Positions 43,205 to 51,705 of a stretch of DNA of 52,366 nt are shown piece by piece (positions within the stretch are counted from its first letter, which is position 1; each line of letters begins with the position of its first letter). Source of the DNA: Hyphomicrobiales bacterium (GTDB lineage: Bacteria > Pseudomonadota > Alphaproteobacteria > Rhizobiales > Rhizobiaceae). The position numbers and the translations under genes were made by a program. The stretch spans positions 1 to 52,366 of the forward strand of contig UBTA01000034.1 in assembly GCA_900468065.1 (NCBI GenBank). The letters run 5' to 3'. The notes under the pieces are model-generated. The model ran no database searches. It saw only the letters and a list, made by a program, of their open reading frames with translations, and was not told where the DNA came from.

Positions 43205-44290
43205 ATGATCAATCTCCGGAATGTCCGCAAATTCTACGGTGCGCTGGAAGTCATCAAGGGCGTCGATATCGCCGTCCAGGACGGCGAATTCGCCGTCTTT
43301 GTCGGTCCGAGCGGTTGCGGAAAATCGACGTTGTTGCGAATGATCGCCGGTCTTGAGGGCATCGACGATGGCGACCTGATCCTCAATGGCAAGCGCATCA
43401 ACGACGTGCCGCCTGACAAGCGCGGCATTGCCATGGTGTTCCAGTCCTATGCGCTCTATCCACATATGACGGTGGCCGAGAATATCGGTTTTTCGCTGAG
43501 CCTGAAGAAAGTGCCGGTTGCCGAGATAAACCGCCAAGTGGGCGACGTTGCGGAAATCTTGCAACTGACTGACTATCTTGACCGCCGGCCAGCAGCGCTG
43601 TCCGGCGGTCAGCGCCAGCGCGTTGCAATTGGTCGGGCGATCATCAAGAAGCCGTCACTGATCCTGTTCGACGAGCCGCTGTCCAACCTGGATTCGGCGC
43701 TTCGTGTGCAGATGCGCGCCGAGCTGCAGCGGCTGCATCGCGAACTGAAGGCCACGGTCGTCTACGTCACCCACGACCAGGTCGAAGCCATGACCATGGC
43801 CGACCGGATCGTCGTGCTCGACAAGGGTACGGTGGCCCAATCGGGTCATCCGATGGACCTTTATCATTCGCCCGACAACGAATTCGTCGCGACCTTTATC
43901 GGTTCGCCGAAGATGAACATTCTGCCTGTGACGCTATCGCGGCCGGAGGCGGGAAGGCTTCTGCTTCAGAATGCAGACGGTCTTTCGATATCGCTTGCCG
44001 GCGCCGATGCCAACACTGCCAAAGGCGAGGCAAGGCTCGGCATCCGGCCGGAGCATTTGAAGGTTTCGCCGAGCGGACAGGGAGATTTCTCAGCTGAGGT
44101 CGTCATCGTCGAGCGATTGGGTGTCGAAACATACCTCGCGGTCGGTTCGCTGAAGGACCCGATCGTCGTGCGCGCCGAAGGCGACCTGACCATCCGGCCC
44201 GGCGACCGTGTTTCCCTCACGGTCGATCTCTCCGCCTGCCACCTGTTCGATCCCAACGGCCGGGTCATCCGTCGGCCGCAGACACTCTAG
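43205..44290 (+). CDS. Sugar ABC transporter ATPase, MalK/UgpC type
   Basis: A 361-residue ATPase. Walker A GPSGCGKST, signature LSGGQRQRVAIG, Walker B LILFDEPLSNLDS, switch THDQVEAMTMADR, and the C-terminal regulatory TOBE/MalK-type domain with GIRPEHLKVSPSG and FDPNGRVIRRPQ. It powers the importer made of the two permeases. Weak AAGAG site before the ATG. Proteins of this kind are shared by many CUT1 sugar systems. Confidence 0.9.
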   Translation: MINLRNVRKFYGALEVIKGVDIAVQDGEFAVFVGPSGCGKSTLLRMIAGLEGIDDGDLILNGKRINDVPPDKRGIAMVFQSYALYPHMTVAENIGFSLSLKKVPVAEINRQVGDVAEILQLTDYLDRRPAALSGGQRQRVAIGRAIIKKPSLILFDEPLSNLDSALRVQMRAELQRLHRELKATVVYVTHDQVEAMTMADRIVVLDKGTVAQSGHPMDLYHSPDNEFVATFIGSPKMNILPVTLSRPEAGRLLLQNADGLSISLAGADANTAKGEARLGIRPEHLKVSPSGQGDFSAEVVIVERLGVETYLAVGSLKDPIVVRAEGDLTIRPGDRVSLTVDLSACHLFDPNGRVIRRPQTL

Positions 44291-44305
44291 ACCATTGAGG
44301 ACATC

Positions 44306-45043
44306 ATGAAGACCAAGGTTACCATCTGGAACGAAGGCCGCCACGAGCAGGTTCATAAAGCCGTGCAGGATATCTATCCCGACCGGATCGACGGCGCGAT
44401 CGCCGCCGGCATCGCCCACCTGGATTTCGAAATCCGCCGCGGCACCCTCGATGATTCAGACGAAGGGCTGCCGGACAGCGTGCTCAATGACACCGATGTG
44501 CTGCTCTGGTGGGGCCATATGGCGCATGAGGAGGTTAGTGACGGCCTGATCGACCGTGTCCAGCAGCGGGTGCTGAAGGGCATGGGTCTGGTTGTTCTGC
44601 ATTCCGGTCATCACTCGAAGCTCTTTCGCCGGCTGATGGGAACCAATGCCAATCTTTCCTGGCGGGAAAAGCCGGAAGGAGACCTTGAACGCGTCTGGGT
44701 GATCAACCCGTCGCACCCCATCGCCGAGGGCCTGCCGCCGTTCTTCGAGATCAATGCGTCGGAAATGTACGGCGAGCCCTTCGATATCCCACAGCCGGAC
44801 GAACTGATCTTCCTATCCTGGTATTCCGGCGGCGAGGTGTTCCGCAGCGGCTGCACCTTCCAGAGGGGCAGGGGTCGCATCTTCTACTTCAGTCCCGGCC
44901 ATGAAACATTCCCGATCTACCACGACAAGAACGTGCACCGGGTCATTTCCAACGGCATCCGCTGGGCGAAGCAGGCGCATACGGATGGACGGATATTGGA
45001 GAACTGGCATCGCGCCGAGCCTATTCACGTGCGTCCGGACTGA
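44306..45043 (+). CDS. ThuA-domain protein (trehalose/maltitol utilization type)
   Basis: A 245-residue ThuA-domain protein of the class I glutamine-amidotransferase-like fold: KTKVTIWNEGRHEQVHKAVQ, DVLLWWGHMAHEEVSDGLID, GLVVLHSGHHSKLFRRLMGT, WVINPSHPIAEGLPPFFEIN and RIFYFSPGHETFPIYHDKN. In Sinorhizobium meliloti ThuA works with ThuB on trehalose, maltitol and related disaccharides. Here it ends the importer operon, and a ThuB-type dehydrogenase is divergent. GAGGACATC precedes the ATG. The substrate of this copy is inferred from family only. Confidence 0.85.
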   Translation: MKTKVTIWNEGRHEQVHKAVQDIYPDRIDGAIAAGIAHLDFEIRRGTLDDSDEGLPDSVLNDTDVLLWWGHMAHEEVSDGLIDRVQQRVLKGMGLVVLHSGHHSKLFRRLMGTNANLSWREKPEGDLERVWVINPSHPIAEGLPPFFEINASEMYGEPFDIPQPDELIFLSWYSGGEVFRSGCTFQRGRGRIFYFSPGHETFPIYHDKNVHRVISNGIRWAKQAHTDGRILENWHRAEPIHVRPD

Positions 45044-45821
45044 GGCCGTGTCAGATTGGCGGGCACTGTAACGTTAGTGGGCATTGGTGAAAACGTGGCA
45101 TGTGGTGGCATGGCCAGATTGCCCGTGATCCTCTTTACCGTCGCTTTCGAGTTCCTACGGACGTGATTGCCCATGCCGTTTTTCTCTATTTCCGATTTGT
45201 TCAGGCCATTTCGATATCGGTTTTGGAGAAATCATCGCGCTTGAATAGGAGCGGCAGCCTGTGTGATTGAGCGCATGCGTATGCGAAACAATCACAAGCG
45301 CGACAGACAGCGCATTGGCACCAGAATGTTGAAACAAAGCCGCGAGAACAGTTCCACCAGATTTTCCACTGGATTGGAGAAGCGAGCTCGAATGATCTCT
45401 GCAAGCATCTCATATGAGATGTGACGGGCTGCGAGCTCATTCTCCTCTCCATGTAAGAAACCATCGCACGCCTGTGGCATGACTTGCCGACTGCTACACG
45501 GTCGAAACGTTCAACGAGAAGGACATCACGATCCAAGACACGATCTATTTCGACGGGCGCCACGGAGATTCCGGCATATGCTGGCAGGCGCATCGCGGCA
45601 ATTCCGCCTTAACCATCGCAAGGGTATCGTTCGGGGCGGAGAACTTGGCTATTAGCTTCCCCGGTTTTCCGGCCTGGTGGTCGGATATAGTAGCCTTGGG
45701 CCGCGCTCCATTGACGGGCTGGATTATGGACATCCCTTAGATGCCGAAGGCGCGCAGAGGTTCCTTTCGCCTCCACCGGCAATTAGGATACGTCCCGGTG
45801 ACCGATCTGCATTCTTTGAGT
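45044..45821. other. 778 bases with one startless protein-like frame
   Basis: From 45481 to the TAG at 45738-45740 a plus-strand frame reads LADCYTVETFNEKDITIQD, IYFDGRHGDSGICWQAHRGN and FGAENLAISFPGFPAWWSD. It follows a stop codon directly and has no ATG/GTG start, so it is best seen as the C-terminal piece of a lost gene; the family was not recognised. The remaining frames on both strands (for example 45201-45593 minus) show no start signal. No terminator with a T run was seen after the ThuA gene. Confidence 0.4.
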
Positions 45822-46892
45822 TCAAATAAACTCAACCGAAACGTCTTTCGTCAGCAATTTGGCAAGTTCTTCCGCGTCCCAGTTGGTCAAACGAACGCAT
45901 CCATGCGAGCCGGTCTTGTCGATACGGCTTGGCTCCGGGGTGCCGTGAATCCCAAATGTGGGTTCGGACAGGTCTATCCAGACGGTGCCAACCGGACCAT
46001 TGGGGCCGGGAGGAAGTGTCAAAACGGTGTCGTTGTTTCCCTGTTGGAAGTTGACTTTGGGATTGTACGTATAGTCAGGGTTCACGACGACTGTCTTGAC
46101 CGTGTGCGTTCCAGACGGCGAAGGGTTGGTCTCGCTGCCGATCGTCGCGGGATAAGCTACCAGCAAAGATCCGTCAGCCGCATAGGCTCTAACCTGGCCT
46201 TGGGCCTTGTCGACTTCGAGCCTGACCGCCTTGCCTGTCTTGTTTATCCCAAGATCTGCAACGAATATCGTTTCGCCTTCAACAAATCGAGCACTCGGAT
46301 TGAGCGCCTTCAGAAAATCCTCGCCCATGTGAAAACGTTCGGCAAGCCCCTCGGTTACAGTTGCATAGCCGAGATATTTCATCTTAGCCATCTGGGCATA
46401 GTCTTTGGGGATGACACCGACGACCGCGGAAGTATCCTGGCTCGTGATGACATAGCTGCCGATGACCTGGTTGGGGTCATCAATTGCGCCAATTACCTGC
46501 GATCCGATTTTGCCATCGGCAGAAAGACCATGCATAGCTTCGTATGCCGCAAGCGCACTCCGCAGATTCCCACCATCCAGCCCATCGATGACGCCCGGAG
46601 ATGCTCCGGCGCGATCAAGCAGGACCTGGAGACGCGCGACGGATGCGGATGGCATGTTCGTGTCGAACTGAAAGGCAACTGCGTCCGGATCGACAGATAC
46701 TGGCGTTATGCCGGCCGTAACCGCCGGATCGATGTCTTTTGACATTGGTGTATAGATCGCGGGAATAACCTCCAACGGTGCGCCATTGATCGCTCCGGGC
46801 GTCAAAGCACTTGCTGTCGCCGGGAAGGCAGCGCCTATGGAGAGACATAATACGGCACTTTTAAATATCAGCGAGCGGAGCGGTAGCGACAT
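45822..46892 (-). CDS. L,D-transpeptidase (YkuD) with peptidoglycan-binding domain
   Basis: A 356-residue exported protein. A signal peptide (SLIFKSAVLCLSIGAAFPAT, then ASA) is followed by a peptidoglycan-binding domain (VARLQVLLDRAGASPGVIDG), a LysM-like stretch (VTEGLAERFHMGEDFLKALN), and the YkuD catalytic domain with GIHGTPEPSRIDKTGSHGCV and RLTNWD; the active cysteine is Cys332. It would form 3-3 peptide cross-links in peptidoglycan or attach proteins to it, as in Rhizobiaceae, which rely heavily on L,D-transpeptidases. The ATG at 46892 follows GAGGAATACCTCC-type sequence. A second YkuD gene lies at 50732. Confidence 0.9.
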   Translation of the reverse strand: MSLPLRSLIFKSAVLCLSIGAAFPATASALTPGAINGAPLEVIPAIYTPMSKDIDPAVTAGITPVSVDPDAVAFQFDTNMPSASVARLQVLLDRAGASPGVIDGLDGGNLRSALAAYEAMHGLSADGKIGSQVIGAIDDPNQVIGSYVITSQDTSAVVGVIPKDYAQMAKMKYLGYATVTEGLAERFHMGEDFLKALNPSARFVEGETIFVADLGINKTGKAVRLEVDKAQGQVRAYAADGSLLVAYPATIGSETNPSPSGTHTVKTVVVNPDYTYNPKVNFQQGNNDTVLTLPPGPNGPVGTVWIDLSEPTFGIHGTPEPSRIDKTGSHGCVRLTNWDAEELAKLLTKDVSVEFI

Positions 46893-47131
46893 GGAGGTAT
46901 TCCTCTGGAGCAGGCGAAAACCGCCAAACGAATACAGTCTCTGGAAATGGTTAATCCTTCGCTAATCGCGAAGCCAGAGACCAGCTCGTCTGGGGGGCCG
47001 GAGCTTGCAAGCCCGTTCGGCGGACGGGCAATCGACCTGGCAATCAAACGCCGACAGACTGCGGGCAGAGAATTTTCTGCATCGTAACGTGAATTTATTC
47101 CGACATGTTGGGATATTGGAAGCTGGTTGCA

Positions 47132-48940
47132 TCAGGCCTTTTGACGCTCGCCACTGCACAATGCCGGTTGGCCAAACTGCTTGAGAAGTGTGGTTGCAGC
47201 TATTCGATCGACGGCCTTGGAGTAAAGGTATCCTTGCCCCAAAGAGCAACCGATCCCGAGCAATTGTTCAGCCTGGTGGGATGCCTCGATGCCCTCCGCA
47301 ACGACACGGATGCCAAGATTTTTGGCAATTCCCACCAGCCCTTCCACAATGAATATTGCCGCGTCTCCTGGCACAAGGCGATCAACGAATGACTTGTCAA
47401 TCTTGATGATATCGACGGGCACGGTCAAAAGATGGGTCAATGATGCAAAGCCCGTTCCAAAATCATCGAGAGCAACACGCATGCCTCTCGTTCTCAGCGC
47501 CTGGATTTCATTGGCGACGACGTGGTCTCGTTGCCCAAGGTAGACGGATTCCGTAACTTCAAGAACGATGTGTTGCAGTGGGACGCCGGCATCGCCAAAT
47601 ACCTTGCTCAGCCGCTCTGGCAAACTTCCATTGTGAAAATCGGCCGCTGCCAGATTGATACCGACATGCTGGAGCGGCAACCCCATATCGAGCCAGTTGC
47701 TGATGTCGGCTGCAACGCGCAGTAACATTCTTTGCGTCAATTCCGAAGCTACGTGCGCGTCCTTCGTTGCCTCGTGAAAGTTGGCCGCCGCAACGATATC
47801 ACCGGACACAGTTGTCATTCTGCAAAGTGCTTCGAAGCCGACGATCTCGCGCGTATCGAGACGAACGATTGGCTGATAATGGGCATCTATCCGGTTTTCG
47901 ACGAGCGCAACAGCGACATCGCGTATGGCCCTGAACCGCCGGGTGAGCGCCGTCCCAAGGCCGGAATGATATTCGACGTATTTGCCACGGCTGCGCTCTT
48001 TCGCATGATAGAGCGCGAGGTCAGCGTTCCGGCGCAGTTGAGCGAGGTCGAGTTCCTGGCCGGCCACGGCGCCCCCGAGCGTTGCTGCAGGAAAGATCAC
48101 GTGGCCATCGCATTCGCAGGAGGGCTTCAGAGCCCCAAGGATTTTACCGGCCTCGGTAGCAAGGTTGATTTTTTCATTGGCGCGTACGACCACAGCAAAC
48201 TCGTCACCACCTAACCTGAATGTCCTCTCGGGCGTAACGATGGCCGATATCCGAGCTGCGACAAGCTGGATGAGCGCGTCGCCTGCGGCATGACCGAACG
48301 TGTCGTTAACCAGCTTCAGATTGTCGATATCGGCAAGAAGGATACCCCAGGAACCATATGGCAGTTCGGATTGCTCGGCTAAAAACTGAGTGAACTTAGC
48401 GCGGTTGGGTAAACCCGTGAGATGGTCGGTAAATGCCAGTCGTTGGCGTTCCACAACGCGATCGTGGCGTTCAATAGCGATCGCGCACAAATGAACGGAG
48501 GCCGCAACGATCTTCTTCTCCAGAATAGTCGGACCGCGGCTCTCCCGGTAGTAGAATGCAAACGTCGCAACGACACGCTGCGCGGACACGATGGGCGTCG
48601 ACCAACACGCCCTGAATCCTGGTGGCTTAACCAGGTCTTTAAAATCTTGCCATCTGGAATCCGTCTCGATGTCTTCGACAATGACTGCTTTTTCGGAATA
48701 AGCCGCCGACCCACACGAGCCGGCAAGCGGGCCGATCTCTAGGTTGTCAATCGCTTGCGAATACGCGTCCAGAGAGGGACCGGCGAGCGGACGCAGGCGC
48801 CCGTTTTCGACAGTGAGAACGGAGCAGACGATACCGGGGACAAGTGCCTCCACCTCGAGACAGAGCCGTTCGACGGTCGAAACCAGCGGCGCGCCTTTAG
48901 CGATCATCTCAAGAATGATGTTTTGAAGTTCTAGGAGCAT
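47132..48940 (-). CDS. GAF-GGDEF-EAL cyclic-di-GMP protein
   Basis: A 602-residue signalling protein. An N-terminal GAF-type sensor (residues 1-165, PLVSTVERLCLEVEALVPGI to AFYYRESRGPTILEKKIVAA) is followed by a GGDEF domain with the exact GGDEF motif at residues 244-248 (FRLGGDEFAVVV) and an EAL domain with EAL at 370-372 (GFEALCRMTTVSG), LEVTESVYL, and DDFGTGFASL. Both active sites look intact, so it may make or break c-di-GMP. No RxxD inhibition site precedes the GGDEF motif. No membrane segment, so it is cytoplasmic. Confidence 0.92.
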   Translation of the reverse strand: MLLELQNIILEMIAKGAPLVSTVERLCLEVEALVPGIVCSVLTVENGRLRPLAGPSLDAYSQAIDNLEIGPLAGSCGSAAYSEKAVIVEDIETDSRWQDFKDLVKPPGFRACWSTPIVSAQRVVATFAFYYRESRGPTILEKKIVAASVHLCAIAIERHDRVVERQRLAFTDHLTGLPNRAKFTQFLAEQSELPYGSWGILLADIDNLKLVNDTFGHAAGDALIQLVAARISAIVTPERTFRLGGDEFAVVVRANEKINLATEAGKILGALKPSCECDGHVIFPAATLGGAVAGQELDLAQLRRNADLALYHAKERSRGKYVEYHSGLGTALTRRFRAIRDVAVALVENRIDAHYQPIVRLDTREIVGFEALCRMTTVSGDIVAAANFHEATKDAHVASELTQRMLLRVAADISNWLDMGLPLQHVGINLAAADFHNGSLPERLSKVFGDAGVPLQHIVLEVTESVYLGQRDHVVANEIQALRTRGMRVALDDFGTGFASLTHLLTVPVDIIKIDKSFVDRLVPGDAAIFIVEGLVGIAKNLGIRVVAEGIEASHQAEQLLGIGCSLGQGYLYSKAVDRIAATTLLKQFGQPALCSGERQKA

Positions 48941-49505
48941 GGGATGACTTTCCTGGCCATTTTCAACTTTTGGAAAAGTAGGTTTATAAGGCCGACCCTC
49001 CGCATCCGCCTTGTCAATGTCCCTCAGACAAGCTCTCGATGGGAATTTGCAAAGTGAACAATCAGGGGTTATCGGGTCAGACGAAGCATGTGCGCTACCG
49101 ATGACCCGGGTTAAAAACGAGTTAGCAAAGATCGGCGTGATGCATGTGAACGCAGAGAAGTTAGGATCGTTCCGGCTGGCGCGCTAGTATATCTCGCCGA
49201 TGGCCGCGGCACGTAAGTGTTAATATTGGGATAACAATATTGATCCGACAGTAAGGTAAATTTGAAAGCGTGATGTTGTAAAAATGCTTGATGCTAGATT
49301 TCAGTGAAATTTGTGGAAATGCAATAAATTTTGGCCTCTGCCGAATTAATTCTGTTTTTAACCGCCAAATATTCGACGCGCACGGAACAAAACGCGACAT
49401 GACGCGTTTAAGGGTATGATCGAAGCGTGACGCGGTACGCTCTTTCCGGATTGACGTGCTTCACACCACGACGTCGAAGCATCATCCGCCGATCGGACCA
49501 ATTTC
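48941..49505. other. 565-base AT-rich divergent control region
   Basis: Lies between the c-di-GMP protein (minus) and the PRC-barrel gene (plus). At 49222-49241 AATATTG-GGATAA-CAATATT forms a perfect inverted repeat with a six-base spacer, a candidate operator. The region around 49200-49360 is much richer in A/T than the flanks. No coding sequence recognised. Confidence 0.5.
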
Positions 49506-50297
49506 ATGACTTTCATCAAAATAGCGGCTGTCGCCGTTACGTTGGCGTGTTCCCTGTCCAGCGTGCCTGCCCTTTCTGCATGCAACATCTCCGACGCCAG
49601 GCTCGAAGAAGCGATAATGCAGAATCCGGAACTGCGTGATCCCAACAATCGTTACCTCGTCCTCGACCTCCGGAGCCTGCGGGATTCAGCATTTCTTCTC
49701 TGGACCTACGGTCTCGAAGACGATTGCGAGCGTCTTCTCGGAAATATCCGCGAGCTGATTGCAGCCCCGTCGCTCGGCGAGCGCGCCACGAGCGACGAGG
49801 ATGCCGTCGATCAGCAGCAAGCCGCAGGGGAACCTTTGCACCAACGACTTGGTAAAATAAAGGGCAGCCGCGGCACTTTCAATGAAGGTCCTCTGGTGCC
49901 GATCAGTGCGTTGGATCCCGGTCTGCTTGTCAACGAAATTGTCGGGGCAGAGGTCCGGACATCGGACGACCGCATCGTCGGAGAGGTCCGCAACGTCGTT
50001 ATCGGCACGAAAGATCAGAAGGACTATGTGATTGTCGCCTCTGGCGGGTTTTTCGTGCCGGGGAAAGACAGTCTTGTAGTTCCGCTTTTGTCGTTGGTCA
50101 TCGACCGCGCGAGGACGAGCTTCTTCCTGCCGATTTCCAGCGCACAGCTGCAATCCGTTCCCCTGATGCCTGACCAGGATTACCTTTGGCTCGACGACAA
50201 GGCATGGCGCTCAAAGAATGACGCCATCTTTCAGAACCTGATGTTAAAAACCGCGCGTCTTGAACAAAATGACATGCCGAAGGCTGACAAGAAGTGA
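49506..50297 (+). CDS. Exported PRC-barrel domain protein
   Basis: A 263-residue protein with a signal peptide (FIKIAAVAVTLACSLSSVPA, then LSA) and a PRC-barrel domain from about residue 145 (LLVNEIVGAEVRTSDDRIVG, EVRNVVIGTKDQKDYVIVAS, then PGKDSLVVPLLSLVIDR). The part before it is helical with two cysteines that may form a disulfide. PRC barrels bind RNA, or in exported forms sense the envelope in alphaproteobacteria; no function is set for this one. Its stop overlaps the next start (GTGA), linking it to a response regulator. Confidence 0.8.
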   Translation: MTFIKIAAVAVTLACSLSSVPALSACNISDARLEEAIMQNPELRDPNNRYLVLDLRSLRDSAFLLWTYGLEDDCERLLGNIRELIAAPSLGERATSDEDAVDQQQAAGEPLHQRLGKIKGSRGTFNEGPLVPISALDPGLLVNEIVGAEVRTSDDRIVGEVRNVVIGTKDQKDYVIVASGGFFVPGKDSLVVPLLSLVIDRARTSFFLPISSAQLQSVPLMPDQDYLWLDDKAWRSKNDAIFQNLMLKTARLEQNDMPKADKK

Positions 50298-50710
50298 GTA
50301 CGCCGATCCGTATCGCGCTAGTGGTCGAGGACGAGCCCTTGATCGCCATGCTCGCTTGCGATTTGCTCCAGGAATTGGGGTATATCGTTTTCGAAGCGCG
50401 GACCTGCAGGGAGGCGATGGTGCTTCTAGCAACTGTTGAAGGAATTTCACTTGTCTTCACCGATGTCGATCTTGCCGACGGCTCTTCCGGCGCAGAGTTG
50501 GCGGTCGTGGTAAAACACGCGTTTCCTTCTGCCCATATCGTGGTTACGTCTGGGCGCGTCAAGCCGCCAACCTTGCTCGATAGTATTTCGTTCATACCAA
50601 AGCCCTACACCCGGGCATGTCTTGCCAGAGCGCTGGATATCCAGATTGCTCTGTCAATTATCGGCATCGTGAACAACGAACCATACCAGCGACATCTAGA
50701 AGCCATCTAA
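50294..50710 (+). CDS. Single-domain response regulator
   Basis: A 138-residue receiver domain starting at a GTG that overlaps the PRC-barrel stop. Acidic pocket Glu12/Asp13 (IALVVEDEPLIAMLACD), phospho-acceptor Asp57 (LVFTDVDLADGSSGAELA), AHIVVTSGRV and SFIPKPYTRACLARALD with the active lysine. A 20-residue C-terminal extension has no known domain. It belongs to the same class as the regulators at 26632 and 24789. No kinase gene is adjacent. Confidence 0.88.
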   Translation: MSTPIRIALVVEDEPLIAMLACDLLQELGYIVFEARTCREAMVLLATVEGISLVFTDVDLADGSSGAELAVVVKHAFPSAHIVVTSGRVKPPTLLDSISFIPKPYTRACLARALDIQIALSIIGIVNNEPYQRHLEAI

Positions 50711-50731
50711 AATCGTCATTAGGCTCTCGGA

Positions 50732-51493
50732 TTGCGTCGCTGTTCCCGCTATCCCAGCGCTCCCTTCATCGGCTCACATCAGGTTATCGTCATCTCACAA
50801 TCATCATCACTCTTGCCACGTCGACGCTTTTTGCTCTGTGTAGGCTTGGCATCCCTGTCTGCGCTGCAAAGCTGCAGTACACCTGATATCGGCTCTCTCA
50901 TGCCGGAGTTTCTGAAACCCGATGCTCGGCTGACGAGCCAGCCCAACCCCGCACTAGTATATGCGGCAACCACCGACGAGGGCTTCAACCTGCCGGCCAT
51001 TCCGTATCGTCAAATCGAAAGGCGCTTTTACCGTCAGCGCATCGTCGACCCGACAGGCGAACGGCCAGGCACTGTCGTCGTCGACACTAAACGCCGGTTT
51101 TTATACTTGGTCGAGCAGGGTGGCACCGCAATGCGCTATGGCGTCAGTATCGGCAAAGACGGCTTTGGCTGGCAAGGGGAAGGGGTCATTCAGTGGCGAA
51201 AAAAATGGCCGCGCTGGACACCCCCCGACGAAATGGTGGCACGGCAACCAAAGCTGACCCGATACTCGATTGGAAATGGTGGCATGGCACCCGGCGTTGA
51301 TAACCCGCTTGGTGCCCGTGCCCTCTATATTTTCCAGAATGGCGAGGACACACTTTACCGCCTGCATGGAAATCCCGACTGGCGATCAATCGGGAAGGCA
51401 CAATCGTCGGGTTGCGTTCGACTGATTAACCAGGATGTTATTGACCTCTACAATCGCGTTCCTGAAGGCGCTCGAATTGTCGTCAAGCAGTGA
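50732..51493 (+). CDS. L,D-transpeptidase (YkuD), probable lipoprotein
   Basis: A 253-residue frame starting with TTG at 50732; the true start may lie about 25 codons later, since the likely signal sequence begins with PRRRFLLCVGLASLSALQSC. That stretch combines an Arg-rich, Tat-like start with a lipobox (ALQSC). The catalytic YkuD domain follows: GTVVVDTKRRFLYLVEQG, YGVSIGKDGFGWQGEGVIQW, then DNPLGARALYIFQNGED, YRLHGNPDWRSIGKAQSSGC with active Cys228, and VRLIN. Shorter than the first copy, with no peptidoglycan-binding domain. It would add 3-3 cross-links or attach outer-membrane proteins to peptidoglycan. Confidence 0.82.
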   Translation: MRRCSRYPSAPFIGSHQVIVISQSSSLLPRRRFLLCVGLASLSALQSCSTPDIGSLMPEFLKPDARLTSQPNPALVYAATTDEGFNLPAIPYRQIERRFYRQRIVDPTGERPGTVVVDTKRRFLYLVEQGGTAMRYGVSIGKDGFGWQGEGVIQWRKKWPRWTPPDEMVARQPKLTRYSIGNGGMAPGVDNPLGARALYIFQNGEDTLYRLHGNPDWRSIGKAQSSGCVRLINQDVIDLYNRVPEGARIVVKQ

Positions 51494-51705
51494 CACCTTG
51501 CGAATTGCTCAAATCGAGGGAAATGCTTTTTCATCGGCAAAATTTGTCTTCACACCCGTTGCGCACTTGCGCTTTCGGCCCTATCGGCAGCGGATCGGTG
51601 GTCACTGATTCTGTTGAATAAATAAAACGTGCATTGGCCAGGCGTGTTGCAGCACCGCTTACGAGTAAGCATATGGGCAACTCGGTTCAATTCAACGGAG
51701 CGCTC

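Noticed and set aside
45741..46742. 333-codon plus-strand frame over the L,D-transpeptidase
   Set aside because: The minus strand has signal peptide and catalytic motif; the plus frame shows no protein features.
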